Origin: Acrocarpospora phusangensis
GTDB lineage: Bacteria > Actinomycetota > Actinomycetes > Streptosporangiales > Streptosporangiaceae
Length of the DNA: 64,000 nt
Assembly: GCF_016862995.1 (NCBI RefSeq)
Contig: NZ_BOOA01000005.1
Location: 62,001 to 126,000, forward strand
Reading direction: 5' to 3'
The position numbers were made by a program, and so were the translations under genes. The notes under the pieces are model-generated. The model was not told where the DNA came from. It saw nothing but the letters and a program-made list of their open reading frames with translations, and made no database searches. Shown here piece by piece: positions 50,115 through 58,197 of this stretch; position 1 is the stretch's first letter, and each line of letters opens with the position of its first letter.

Positions 50115-50218
50115 GGTCCGGCTTGTCCGTCCATCCGCGGACTATCCGCCGCGGGCGCAATGCGAAATGTCGGACGGTGTGGGTGGGCCGATTGTCCGTC
50201 CAGCGCGGACTATTCGCC
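50102..50218. repeat. Pair of 49-bp imperfect direct repeats upstream of helR
   Basis: Copy A (50102-50150) and copy B (50170-50218) share TTGTCCGTCCA and CGGACTAT plus a TCGGACG start; the copies are about 80% alike and 68 bp apart. Each contains GTCCG and CGGAC in inverted orientation. Copy A covers the gamma-CA stop. The remainder of the 309-bp gap holds the RAE block and the leader. Confidence 0.75.
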
Positions 50219-50254
50219 AGGAAGCTGAAGGGAGAGGGGGCGAACCCGCTCCTC

Positions 50255-50317
50255 TCCACTTCTAACCTATAGCGCACCCCGGGGCTTGCGGCAAGACCCC
50301 CCTCGTGCCGCAGAATC
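50255..50317 (+). promoter_or_regulatory. Rifamycin-associated element (RAE) within extended promoter block of helR
   Basis: The palindromic RAE GGGGCTTGCGGCAAGACCCC is at 50281-50300. It is flanked by TCCACT (50255), TATAGCG (50268-50274, likely -10) and GTGCCGCAGAATC (50305-50317). All lie at the same spacing in the rgt block at 59453-59515 (49 of 63 positions identical). TGCGGCA (50287-50293) can pair with TGCCGCA (50306-50312). RAEs mediate induction by rifamycins in actinomycetes. Confidence 0.88.
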
Positions 50318-50379
50318 AGCGGCCGAAGCCAGAAGCTGCGGAAACGGGGGGTTCGACGTGCGTGTGTCGTCGTCGGCGT

Positions 50380-50427
50380 ATGGCCATCAAGTTCAACATC
50401 AAGTTCAACAAGGTGTGGTTGCCGTGA
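50380..50427 (+). CDS. Possible 15-codon leader ORF overlapping the helR start
   Basis: ATG at 50380 opens MAIKFNIKFNKVWLP and stops at TGA 50425-50427, which overlaps the helR GTG (50424) as GTGA. The peptide is rich in Lys, Phe, Asn and Ile, against the Ala/Gly/Arg bias of this genome. A perfect 12-bp tandem repeat ATCAAGTTCAAC (50386-50409) encodes its IKFN-IKFN core. No clear Shine-Dalgarno precedes it, so it could be chance. If real, it would couple or attenuate helR translation. Confidence 0.35.
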   Translation: MAIKFNIKFNKVWLP

Positions 50428-52556
50428 GCGCGTTCGACCTTCCCGGCAATCTCGCCGCCAAGGCCGACCCGAAACTGATCGCCGCTGATGAGCGGCATTT
50501 CGCGGCCATCGCGGAAACCCTGGAGCAGTCGATCGCCGAGCTGTCCGAACGCCTGGACGCCGAGCGCAGGGCGCCCGGCGGCGCGGGCCGCAGGGCGCTG
50601 GACCGGGACCTGGAGATCCACCGGCTGACCGCCCGCCTGCGCGCCCTGCGCCGTTTCGGCCTGGACCTGTGCCTCGGGCACATGGTCGGCGCGGACGGCT
50701 CCGGGCCCGTGTACGTCGGACGGCTCGGCCTCACCGACAGCGCGGGACGCCGGCTGCTGCTCGACTGGCGTTCCCCGGCGGCCGAGCCGTTCTTCGGCGC
50801 CACCCACGCCAACCCGATGGGCCTGGCCAGCCGCCGCAGGTACCGCTGGACCCGGGGCAGCATCAGCGACTACTGGGACGAGGTGTTCACCCCGGACGGG
50901 TTCGACGGTCACGCCGCGCTGGACGACCAGTCCGCGTTCATCGCCAGCCTGGGCGGCAACCGGTCGGGCAGGATGCGGGACGTGCTCGGCACCATCCAGG
51001 CCGACCAGGACGCGATCATCCGCGCGGGTTCGCGCGGCGCTCTCGTCGTCGACGGCGGGCCGGGCACCGGGAAGACCGTCGTGGCGCTGCACCGCTCCGC
51101 CTACCTGCTCTACTCCGACCCGCGGCTCGGTCACCGCCGGGGCGGTGTGCTGTTCGTCGGGCCGCACCAGCCGTACCTGGCGTACGTCGCGGACGTGTTG
51201 CCGAGCCTCGGCGAGGAGGGGGTGCGGACGTGCACGCTGCGGGACCTCGTCGCCGAGGGAGCGGCGGCGACGGTCGAGGCGGACCCGCGGGTGGCCGGGC
51301 TGAAGTCGTCCGCGGATCTGGTGAAGGGGATCGAGAAGGCGGTCCGGTTCTACGAGAACCCGCCGGCCACGGGGATGAAGGTGACGACCCCGTGGGCGGA
51401 CGTCTGGCTGAGCGCCGAGGACTGGGCGCAGGCGTTCGAGGCGCCGGAGCCCGGCACCCCGCACAACGAGGCGCGGGACCAGATCCTGGAGGAACTGCTC
51501 ACGATCCTGGCGGACAAGCACGACGAGGACGTGCCGCCGGCTCTGCTGCGCAGGGCGCTGCTGCGGGACCGGGAGCTGCTGACGGCCCTCAACCGGGCGT
51601 GGCCGCTGATCGAGGCGGCCGACCTGGTCGGCGATCTGTGGTCGGTGCCCGCCTACCTGCGGTTGTGCGCGCCCTGGCTCGGCCGCGAGGAGGTTCGGGC
51701 GTTGCAGCGCGAGGACGCCCAGGCGTGGACGGTGTCGGATCTGCCGCTTCTGGACGCGGCCCGGCAGCGGCTCGGAGACCCGGAGGCCTCCCGCCGCAGG
51801 CGCCGGGAGGAGGCCGCCGTGACCGCCGAGCGGGAGCGCATGGCGCGGGTGGTCGACGATCTGCTCGCGGCCGACGACGACGGTGAGGGCCTGGTGACGA
51901 TGCTGCACGGGCAGGACCTGCGGGACGCCCTGGTCGACGAGACCGCCCTGCCCGGCGTCGCCCCGGACCTGCTGGCCGGCCCGTTCGCGCACATCGTCGT
52001 GGACGAGGCCCAGGAGCTCACCGACGCGGAGTGGCAGATGCTGCTGCTGCGCTGCCCGTCCCGGAGCTTCACCATCGTCGGGGACCGGGCCCAGGCCAGG
52101 CACGGGTTCACCGAGTCGTGGCGGGAGCGGCTGGAGCGGATCGGCCTCGACCGGATCACCCTGGCCTCCCTCAGCATCAACTACCGGACGCCGGAGGAGG
52201 TCATGGCGGCGGCCGAGCCCGTCATCCGCGCCGTGCTCCCCGACGCGAACGTGCCGACCTCGATCCGGACCGGCGGCGTCCCCGTCGCGTACGGCTCGGC
52301 CTCGGAGCTGGGCTCGATCCTGGACGGGTGGCTGGCCGGGCACGCCGACGGGGTCGCCTGCGTCATCGGCGATCCGGCGTTCCCGGCGACGTCCCGTGTG
52401 CAGTCGCTGACCCCGGAGCTGTCGAAGGGTCTGGAGTTCGACCTGGTCGTGCTCGTGGACCCGGAGGCGTACGGGGAGGGGGTCGAGGGGGCGGTCGATC
52501 GTTATGTCGCGATGACCCGGGCGACCCAGCGGCTGGTGATCCTCACGACCCCCTGA
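50424..52556 (+). CDS. helR: HelR-type RNA polymerase-recycling ATPase (HelD-like)
   Basis: The 710-residue protein starts SAFDLPGNLAAKADPKLIAADERHFAAI and has an N-terminal coiled arm, a UvrD-like ATPase with Walker A GGPGTGKTVVALHR, a motif II HIVVDEAQELTDAEW, SINYRTPEEVM and a C-terminal VDRYVAMTRATQRLVIL. The arm and the split ATPase match HelD/HelR proteins that clear stalled RNA polymerase; HelR also releases rifamycins from the enzyme. An RAE lies 124 bp upstream of the start. The GTG at 50424 fits homologous N-termini; GTG 50415 is an alternative. Confidence 0.9.
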   Translation: MSAFDLPGNLAAKADPKLIAADERHFAAIAETLEQSIAELSERLDAERRAPGGAGRRALDRDLEIHRLTARLRALRRFGLDLCLGHMVGADGSGPVYVGRLGLTDSAGRRLLLDWRSPAAEPFFGATHANPMGLASRRRYRWTRGSISDYWDEVFTPDGFDGHAALDDQSAFIASLGGNRSGRMRDVLGTIQADQDAIIRAGSRGALVVDGGPGTGKTVVALHRSAYLLYSDPRLGHRRGGVLFVGPHQPYLAYVADVLPSLGEEGVRTCTLRDLVAEGAAATVEADPRVAGLKSSADLVKGIEKAVRFYENPPATGMKVTTPWADVWLSAEDWAQAFEAPEPGTPHNEARDQILEELLTILADKHDEDVPPALLRRALLRDRELLTALNRAWPLIEAADLVGDLWSVPAYLRLCAPWLGREEVRALQREDAQAWTVSDLPLLDAARQRLGDPEASRRRRREEAAVTAERERMARVVDDLLAADDDGEGLVTMLHGQDLRDALVDETALPGVAPDLLAGPFAHIVVDEAQELTDAEWQMLLLRCPSRSFTIVGDRAQARHGFTESWRERLERIGLDRITLASLSINYRTPEEVMAAAEPVIRAVLPDANVPTSIRTGGVPVAYGSASELGSILDGWLAGHADGVACVIGDPAFPATSRVQSLTPELSKGLEFDLVVLVDPEAYGEGVEGAVDRYVAMTRATQRLVILTTP

Positions 52557-52593
52557 AACCGGTCGCCCGGTTTGTCCTGTTTGATCCATTTGC

Positions 52594-52611
52594 CCTGTAG
52601 TGCGCTACAGG
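52594..52611. promoter_or_regulatory. Perfect palindrome CCTGTAG-N4-CTACAGG, MerR operator candidate
   Basis: Seven-base arms with a TGCG centre end 16 bp before the MerR ATG at 52628. Position and symmetry suit binding by the MerR dimer and autoregulation. Confidence 0.7.
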
Positions 52612-52627
52612 TGGCACAGTCGTAGGC

Positions 52628-53053
52628 ATGCGCAAGGTACTTCTTCCCGACGTCGGCGTGGAGGTCCCGGACGCCGGCCTGTCGATCAGTGAGGCGGCCA
52701 GGGCGACCGGAGTCGGCGTCGAAGCCCTTCGCTACTACGAGCGCGAAGGGCTGCTGCTGGACCCGGCTCCGCGGGACGGAGGCGGGCACCGGCGCTACGG
52801 CAAGGGCGATCTGGCCTGGATCGCCGGGCTGGTCATGCTGCGGGAGACGGGGATGTCGATCGCCGACATGCGCGTCATGGCCGACCTGTGCCGGCGTACC
52901 GGTACGGAGGCCGAGCGCCTGGAGGTGCTGACCCGGCATCGGGACCGGGTGGTCGAAGAGGTCCTGCGCACGCAGCGGCATCTCCAGGCCATCGACAAGA
53001 AGATCGCCGCGTACCGGGCGGTCGCCGGCGAGCCCGACGACCGTCGGGGATAA
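52628..53053 (+). CDS. MerR family transcriptional regulator
   Basis: A 141-residue MerR protein: SISEAARATGVGVEALRYYEREGLL, a wing GGHRRYGKGDLAWIAGLVMLRETGM, and a long dimer helix. A 17-residue extension precedes the HTH. The C-terminus (VLRTQRHLQAIDKKIAAYRAV) resembles regulators found beside aldo/keto reductases, and such a gene lies 90 bp downstream on the same strand. The operator palindrome sits just upstream. One Cys (DLCRR) may be redox-active. Confidence 0.88.
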   Translation: MRKVLLPDVGVEVPDAGLSISEAARATGVGVEALRYYEREGLLLDPAPRDGGGHRRYGKGDLAWIAGLVMLRETGMSIADMRVMADLCRRTGTEAERLEVLTRHRDRVVEEVLRTQRHLQAIDKKIAAYRAVAGEPDDRRG

Positions 53054-53143
53054 ACCACCCGGCACGTCACCACTCCGGCTTGCCGACGCCCGGCATGACT
53101 ACTTTGCGCATTCAATCAAGCACTTAGAGAGAGATTTCTGGAT

Positions 53144-54118
53144 ATGAAGGACATCAGTCTCGGAGGCCAAGGGCTCCGGGTGTCCCCGCAGGGCTTCGGC
53201 GCCATGGGCATGAGCGCCTTCTACGGAGCCCGCGACGAGACCGAGGCCGTCGCCACCCTCAACCGGGCCGTCGACCTCGGCATCACCCACATCGACACCG
53301 CCGAGGCCTACGGCCCGTACGAGAACGAGAAGCTGATCGCCCGGGCGCTGGGCAGGCGGCGGGACGAGATCACCATCGCCACGAAGTTCGCGCTCGACTT
53401 CGACAACGGCGCGGTGATGGACGGCAGCCCCGCCCACGTGCGCCGGGCCGTGGAGCGGTCGCTGCGCCACCTAGGGGTGGACACGATCGACCTCTACTAC
53501 CTGCACCGGGTGGATCCGGCCGTGCCGATCGAGGAGACCGTCGGCGCCATGGCCGAGCAGGTCGCGGCGGGCAAGGTCCGCTACCTCGGCCTCTCCGAGG
53601 CGGGTCCCGAGACCATCCGCCGCGCCCACACGGTCCACCCGATCACGGCGGTCCAGTCGGAGCTGTCGCTCTTCGCGCAGGATCACCTGTTCAACGGGGT
53701 CAAGCGGACGCTCGACGAGCTCGGGATCGGCCTGGTCGCCTTCTCGCCCATCGGCCGCGGCCTCCTCACCGGCGCCATCCGCAGCCTCGACGACCTGGAC
53801 CGGGACGACGCCCGCAGGACGCTGCCCTGGTTCACGCCGGAGAACATCGAGGCCAACGCGCCGCTGGTGGACGGCGTCCGCGAGATCGCGGAGACCCGCG
53901 GCGCGACCCCGTCCCAGATCTCCCTGGCGTGGGTGGCCGCGCAGGGCGCGGTGCCCATCCCCGGCACCAAGCGCCGCCGGTACCTGGAGGAGAACGCGGC
54001 GGCCGTGGAGATCGAGCTCACCGAGGCGGAGTTGCGGGCGCTGCGCGAGGCCGTACCGGACGGGGCCGTGAGCGGCGCCCGCGACACACCCGCGGGCCTT
54101 GCCAGGAACAACCTGTGA
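53144..54118 (+). CDS. Aldo/keto reductase
   Basis: A 324-residue AKR of the YajO/AKR13 type. The catalytic tetrad can be read: Asp in GITHIDTAEAYG, Tyr in YGPYEN, Lys in IATKFAL and His in YYLHRVDP. The NADPH-binding end has PIPGTKRRRYLEENA. It reduces aldehydes or ketones; its partner regulator is the preceding MerR, so oxidative or electrophile induction is likely. AGAGAG precedes the ATG. It is convergent with the MMPL gene, 4 nt apart. Confidence 0.9.
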   Translation: MKDISLGGQGLRVSPQGFGAMGMSAFYGARDETEAVATLNRAVDLGITHIDTAEAYGPYENEKLIARALGRRRDEITIATKFALDFDNGAVMDGSPAHVRRAVERSLRHLGVDTIDLYYLHRVDPAVPIEETVGAMAEQVAAGKVRYLGLSEAGPETIRRAHTVHPITAVQSELSLFAQDHLFNGVKRTLDELGIGLVAFSPIGRGLLTGAIRSLDDLDRDDARRTLPWFTPENIEANAPLVDGVREIAETRGATPSQISLAWVAAQGAVPIPGTKRRRYLEENAAAVEIELTEAELRALREAVPDGAVSGARDTPAGLARNNL

Positions 54119-54122
54119 CCGG

Positions 54123-56273
54123 TCAGCCGATGCGCTCGGGCACGCGTTCCGCGGACGCGGCCAGGTGGTGGCTGAGCCGCTCGCCCTCCACGTCGAGGTC
54201 GGGCAGCACCCGGTCCAGGACCTTCGGCAACCACCAGGCCGCCCTGCCGAGCATCGCCATCACGGCCGGGACCAGCGTCATGCGCACCACGAACGCGTCG
54301 ATCAGCACGCCGAGCGCCAGCGCGAAGCCCATCGACTTGATGATCGGGTCGTCCATGAAGACGAAGCCGCCGAACACCGAGGTCATGATGAGCGCGGCGG
54401 CGGTGACCACGCGGGCGTTGTGGCCCATGCCGTTGATCGTGGCCTGCCGGGCGGTGTCGCCGTGCACGAAGTCCTCGCGCATGCGCGAGACCAGGAACAC
54501 CTCGTAGTCCATGGCCAGGCCGAACAGGATGCCGATGAGCAGGATCGGCAGGAAGCTGACCAGCGGGCCCGGCACCTCGACGCCGAACAGCCCGGCCAGG
54601 GTCCCCTCCTGGAAGATCGCCACGGTGATGCCGAACGTCGACCCGATGGTCAGCAGGAAGCCGAGCGCCGCCTTCACCGGCACCAGGATCGACCGGAAGA
54701 CCAGCATCAGCAGCAGGACCGAGAGGCCGACGACGAGCAGCAGGTAGACGGGCATGGCCTCGCCCAACTTGTCCGACACGTCGATGCCGACGGCGGTCGC
54801 GCCGGTGACGGAGATCTCCGCGCCCGCGACCGTGGCGACCTTGCCCCGGATGGCGTGCACGGCCTCCTCGGTGGAGGCGGCGGTCGGGCCCTCCTTGGGG
54901 ATGATCGCCAGCAGCGCGGTCGTGCCGGTCGCGTTGGGCTGCGGCGGCGCGACCGCCAGCACGCCCGGCACCTGCTGGATCAGCGCGGCCGCCTGACCGG
55001 CGGCGGCGGTCACGGCGGCGGCGTCCTCGGCCGAGACGACGGCGATCAGCCGCGCGTTGAAGCCCTCGCCGAAGCCCTCGCTGGTGAGGTCGTAGGCGGC
55101 GCGCGCCGGGGTGCCGGGCGCGGCCGTGCCCGCGTCGGGCAGCGCCAGCCGCAGATCCTGGGCGGGCAGCGCCAGTACGCCGAGGCCGGCGATGCCGACC
55201 AGCAGGATCGGCACCCGCAGGCGGCTGACCAGCCGTCCCCACGTGTAGCCGAAGCCCTCCGTGGCGATGACCTGGCCGTCGCGCTGCTTGCGGGGCAGGA
55301 CGCGCGGCCCGGCGTACGCGAGGATCGCCGGCAGCAGCGTCAGCGCGACGAGCACCGCGACGGCGACGGTCCCGGCGGCGGCCAGGCCCATGACGGTCAG
55401 GAACGGGATGCCGGCGACGAACAGGCCGGCCAGCGCGATCACCACGGTCGCGCCGGCGAACACGACGGCGGATCCGGCGGTGCCGGTGGCCCGGCCGGCG
55501 GCCTCCTCCGGCTCCAGCCCTTCGGCCAGGAACTGGCGGTAGCGCGAGGTGATGAACAGCGAGTAGTCGATGCCGACGGCCAGGCCCAGCATCAGCGCGA
55601 GCACGGGGGTCACGGAGGTGAGTTCGGCGACGCCGCTGAGGGCGTACAGGCCGGCCATGCCGACCCCGACGCCGACCAGCGCGTTGAGCAGCGTCATACC
55701 GGCCGCGACCAGCGACCCGAAGGTGACGATCAGGACGATCGCGGCGATCAGCACGCCGATCGCCTCGGAGCCGCCGACCTCGGGCGCGGCCCGCAGCACC
55801 TCGCCGCCGTGCTCCACCTGGATGCCGGTGGCGGAGGCCCCCGCCTTCAGGTACGCCTCCCGCTGGGCGTCGGTGATGTGGTCGACGTTGTCCTTGAACT
55901 GGACCTGGACCAGCGCGTACCGGCCGTCGGGGGAGAGGGCGCGGGCCTGGAAGGGGTCGATCGCGGCCAGCACGCCCGGTACGGCGGCGGCCTCCCGCAC
56001 CACCGGGGCGACGGCCGCCGGGTCCAGCTTGCCGCCTTCGGGGGCGGCGATCACGATGGTGCCGACGGCGCCGCTGGCCTGCGGGAACTCCCGTGCGAGC
56101 GAGTCGAGGGCACGCTGGGACTCGGTTCCCGGCATGGAGAACTTGTCGCTGGACGGGCCGTGGAACAGGGCGGCGGCCACGCCCATGAGCGCGAGCAGCA
56201 GCAACCAGACGGCGGCGACTCGCCCCCGGTTGCGGAAGGAGAACCGGCCGAGCCGGTACAGCAGGGTCGCCAT
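54123..56273 (-). CDS. MMPL family transporter
   Basis: A 716-residue RND-type permease with about twelve membrane segments and two large outer loops. Hallmarks are AVGIDYSLFITSRYRQFLAEGLEPEEAA (first repeat) and LFGLAMDYEVFLVSRMREDFVHGDTARQA (second repeat), with the conserved Asp/Tyr pair of MMPL proton relays. It exports lipids or lipophilic drugs using the proton gradient; the cargo is unknown. The TetR gene immediately upstream is a probable repressor. Confidence 0.92.
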   Translation of the reverse strand: MATLLYRLGRFSFRNRGRVAAVWLLLLALMGVAAALFHGPSSDKFSMPGTESQRALDSLAREFPQASGAVGTIVIAAPEGGKLDPAAVAPVVREAAAVPGVLAAIDPFQARALSPDGRYALVQVQFKDNVDHITDAQREAYLKAGASATGIQVEHGGEVLRAAPEVGGSEAIGVLIAAIVLIVTFGSLVAAGMTLLNALVGVGVGMAGLYALSGVAELTSVTPVLALMLGLAVGIDYSLFITSRYRQFLAEGLEPEEAAGRATGTAGSAVVFAGATVVIALAGLFVAGIPFLTVMGLAAAGTVAVAVLVALTLLPAILAYAGPRVLPRKQRDGQVIATEGFGYTWGRLVSRLRVPILLVGIAGLGVLALPAQDLRLALPDAGTAAPGTPARAAYDLTSEGFGEGFNARLIAVVSAEDAAAVTAAAGQAAALIQQVPGVLAVAPPQPNATGTTALLAIIPKEGPTAASTEEAVHAIRGKVATVAGAEISVTGATAVGIDVSDKLGEAMPVYLLLVVGLSVLLLMLVFRSILVPVKAALGFLLTIGSTFGITVAIFQEGTLAGLFGVEVPGPLVSFLPILLIGILFGLAMDYEVFLVSRMREDFVHGDTARQATINGMGHNARVVTAAALIMTSVFGGFVFMDDPIIKSMGFALALGVLIDAFVVRMTLVPAVMAMLGRAAWWLPKVLDRVLPDLDVEGERLSHHLAASAERVPERIG

Positions 56274-56313
56274 GAGTTGGGGGTCTCTCCCTGTGAGGTG
56301 ATCTGTGAGGTGA

Positions 56314-56850
56314 TCAGTCGGTCGGGCGGCCGAGGGTGCGCAGCGCGCCCCGGGTCAGTTCCACACGCATGACCTCGTCGGGGACGTCGACGCCGCGGGC
56401 GCAGCTGAGGAAGATGCCGACCAGGGCCATCCAGCCCGCGACCCGGCACTCCTGCCCCGGGGCGCGGCCGACCAGGGCGTCCACCAGGCTCTCGGTGGCG
56501 TGGTCGACGTCGGGCAGTTCGGGGTGGCCGAGCAGGTCGTCGACGTCCACGATCAGGATCTTGACCTGGCGGCGGAACCGCAGCGCGAGCTCCACCAGCC
56601 CTTCGACGGCCTCCCGCGCGGCCTGCTCGCCTTCGAGGGGGGCGAGCTTCTCCTGGATGGTTTCCAGGTCCCGCCCGACCGGCGCGAACAGCTCGCTCAG
56701 GATCGCGTCCTTGTTGGTGAAGTGGTAGAGCAGGGACGCCTTGGAGCAGCCCACGTCGGACGCGATGTCCTGGAGGGACGTGCCGCGGAAGCCGTGGGCG
56801 GCGAACAGGCGGGCCGCCGACTCCAGGATCTCCGCGCGCATCGAGGTCAT
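56314..56850 (-). CDS. TetR family transcriptional repressor of the MMPL transporter
   Basis: A 178-residue TetR: RAEILESAARLFAAHGFRGTSLQDIASDVGCSKASLLYHFTNKDAIL is the HTH; the C-terminal ligand domain is variable. The ATG at 56850 is chosen over a TTG at 56859. It lies 40 bp upstream of the MMPL gene on the same strand. The perfect 35-bp dyad beginning 15 bp upstream covers its promoter and is a strong candidate for self-repression, with release by an exported ligand. Confidence 0.92.
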   Translation of the reverse strand: MTSMRAEILESAARLFAAHGFRGTSLQDIASDVGCSKASLLYHFTNKDAILSELFAPVGRDLETIQEKLAPLEGEQAAREAVEGLVELALRFRRQVKILIVDVDDLLGHPELPDVDHATESLVDALVGRAPGQECRVAGWMALVGIFLSCARGVDVPDEVMRVELTRGALRTLGRPTD

Positions 56851-56864
56851 GACGCCCAACCTAG

Positions 56865-56899
56865 CTGACCGATCGGACAGGATCTGTCCGATCGGTCAG
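56865..56899. promoter_or_regulatory. Perfect 35-bp TetR operator dyad
   Basis: Arms CTGACCGATCGGACAG (56865-56880) and CTGTCCGATCGGTCAG (56884-56899) are exact complements around GAT. Each arm also contains CCGATCGG, itself a palindrome, so two dimers could bind on opposite faces. It lies between the TetR gene and the divergent methyltransferase promoter. Confidence 0.88.
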
Positions 56900-56958
56900 A
56901 AGGTAAGCCAAATCACACGAACCGTTCCCCGATTGTCGCGCACAGGTACTTAAACGGA

Positions 56959-56987
56959 TTGACAATCAACTCATTTGAGTATTCTAT
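56959..56987 (+). promoter_or_regulatory. Consensus promoter for a leaderless methyltransferase mRNA
   Basis: TTGACA (56959-56964) and TTCTAT (56982-56987) are separated by exactly 17 bp. The expected start site, 7-8 bp further, falls on the ATG at 56995. ACTCATTTGAGT in the spacer is an inverted repeat that a repressor could occupy. Confidence 0.75.
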
Positions 56988-56994
56988 GGCGTTC

Positions 56995-57597
56995 ATGAAC
57001 GCTCGGACCTGGTACAACATGGGCTATCGGCTGGCCAGGATGCCGTGGGAGATGGGGCCGCGGCAGGAACTGGTCGAACTCGTGTCCGGCGGGCGGCTGC
57101 TGCCGTGCCGGGCCCTCGATCTCGGCTGCGGGACCGGCGCCAACGCCATCTACCTCGCGCGGCACGGCTTCGACGTCACGGGCGTCGACTTCGCGCCCGC
57201 GGCGCTGGCCAAGGCCAGGCGGGCCGCGGCAGCCGCCGGGGTCGCCGTGCGGTTCGTGGAGGACGACCTCACCGGCCTGCGGAACCGGTACGGGGAGTTC
57301 GATCTACTCGTCGACTACGGCACCCTCGACGATCTGTCGCAGGACAACCGGGCCAGATACGTCGCCAACGTCCTGCCGCTGACGCGGGCCGGCACGCGGT
57401 TCCTGCTCTGGGCCTTCGAGTGGCCGCCGCGCTGGTTCGAACGGCGGATCGGCCTCGGCCCGATGGCGCCCGGGGAGGTGGTGCGGCGTTTCGGCGGTGA
57501 GTTCGCCATCGAGCGGATCGCGGGCACCGAGACGCCCGGGCGGTGGCGGATGATTCCGGGGGTCGCCGCGTACCTGATGACCCGGACGGCCGGGTGA
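56995..57597 (+). CDS. SAM-dependent methyltransferase
   Basis: A 200-residue methyltransferase with motif I LDLGCGTGANAIYLARHG (about 40-57), VTGVDFAPAALAKARR, VEDDLTGL and LLVDYGTLDDL. The last, rather than the usual D-x-I-h-C-x-x-x, suggests the thiopurine/tellurite-like subgroup; the substrate is unknown. The start at 56995 was chosen from the promoter spacing, which gives a leaderless mRNA, and from the absence of any Shine-Dalgarno. It lies between two resistance-type regulators. Confidence 0.82.
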   Translation: MNARTWYNMGYRLARMPWEMGPRQELVELVSGGRLLPCRALDLGCGTGANAIYLARHGFDVTGVDFAPAALAKARRAAAAAGVAVRFVEDDLTGLRNRYGEFDLLVDYGTLDDLSQDNRARYVANVLPLTRAGTRFLLWAFEWPPRWFERRIGLGPMAPGEVVRRFGGEFAIERIAGTETPGRWRMIPGVAAYLMTRTAG

Positions 57598-57651
57598 AGG
57601 ACGCCGCCGGTGGTAGAGTTGCCAAGATCATGTAACTGACAGGCGAGGATC

Positions 57652-58128
57652 GTGGTGGCCGAGCAATCCGAGGGCGAGGACCTCGCGCTCTCGCTCACCC
57701 ACGAGCTGTTCGACCTGGGCACCGCCATCGACCTGATCGGCAACGCCGCCGCCACCCGGCTGGGCATCAACCAGACCGACCTCATCTGCCTGAACCTCCT
57801 GGTCCGGTACGGCCCCATGAGCCCCGGCCAGATCGCCGCCACCCTGGGCGTCACCACCGCCGCCATCAGCGCGATGGCCTCCCGCCTGGAGTCCGGCGGG
57901 TACGCCCACCGCGAGATCGACCCGGCCGACCGTCGCCGCGTCCTCCTGCACGCCTCACCCACCGGCGCCAGCCAGGCGTTCAACCTGTTCGACCACTTCT
58001 ACGCGGCGACGGCGGCCCTCCAGGAATCCTCCACCGAGAGCGAACTCCGCGCCCTGCTCACCCTGCTCACGCGATTCCGCGAAGTCATCCAGGAACAGGC
58101 CGCCGCGATCCGCTCCGACGACACCTGA
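57652..58128 (+). CDS. MarR family transcriptional regulator
   Basis: A 158-residue MarR protein with the winged HTH NLLVRYGPMSPGQIAATLGVTTAAISAMASRLESGGYAHREIDPADRRRVLLHASP. Helices at both ends form the dimer. GAGG precedes the GTG at 57652; GTG at 57655 is equivalent. AGTTGCC and GTAACT in the 54-bp gap upstream are possible half-sites. It is convergent with rgt, but no link to rifamycin control is shown; MarR proteins usually regulate neighbouring genes such as the methyltransferase. Confidence 0.88.
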   Translation: MVAEQSEGEDLALSLTHELFDLGTAIDLIGNAAATRLGINQTDLICLNLLVRYGPMSPGQIAATLGVTTAAISAMASRLESGGYAHREIDPADRRRVLLHASPTGASQAFNLFDHFYAATAALQESSTESELRALLTLLTRFREVIQEQAAAIRSDDT

Positions 58129-58197
58129 GCAGGACGCACGTCACCGATGACGAGGTGTTCGGCCGGTTCGAGATCGTTGATGCGCGTGTATCCATCT

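Noticed and set aside
50102-50218. Direct repeats considered as attachment sites of an integrated element.
   Set aside because: The copies are only 68 bp apart and imperfect, there is no integrase or tRNA gene, and flanking genes show no change in composition.
50424-52556. The 50424 gene considered as a UvrD/PcrA DNA repair helicase.
   Set aside because: The N-terminal coiled arm, the split ATPase and the RAE upstream match HelD/HelR proteins, not UvrD.
54099-56372. 757-codon plus-strand frame opposite the MMPL gene.
   Set aside because: Asp/Arg/Gly/His-rich shadow of the membrane protein; no domain seen.
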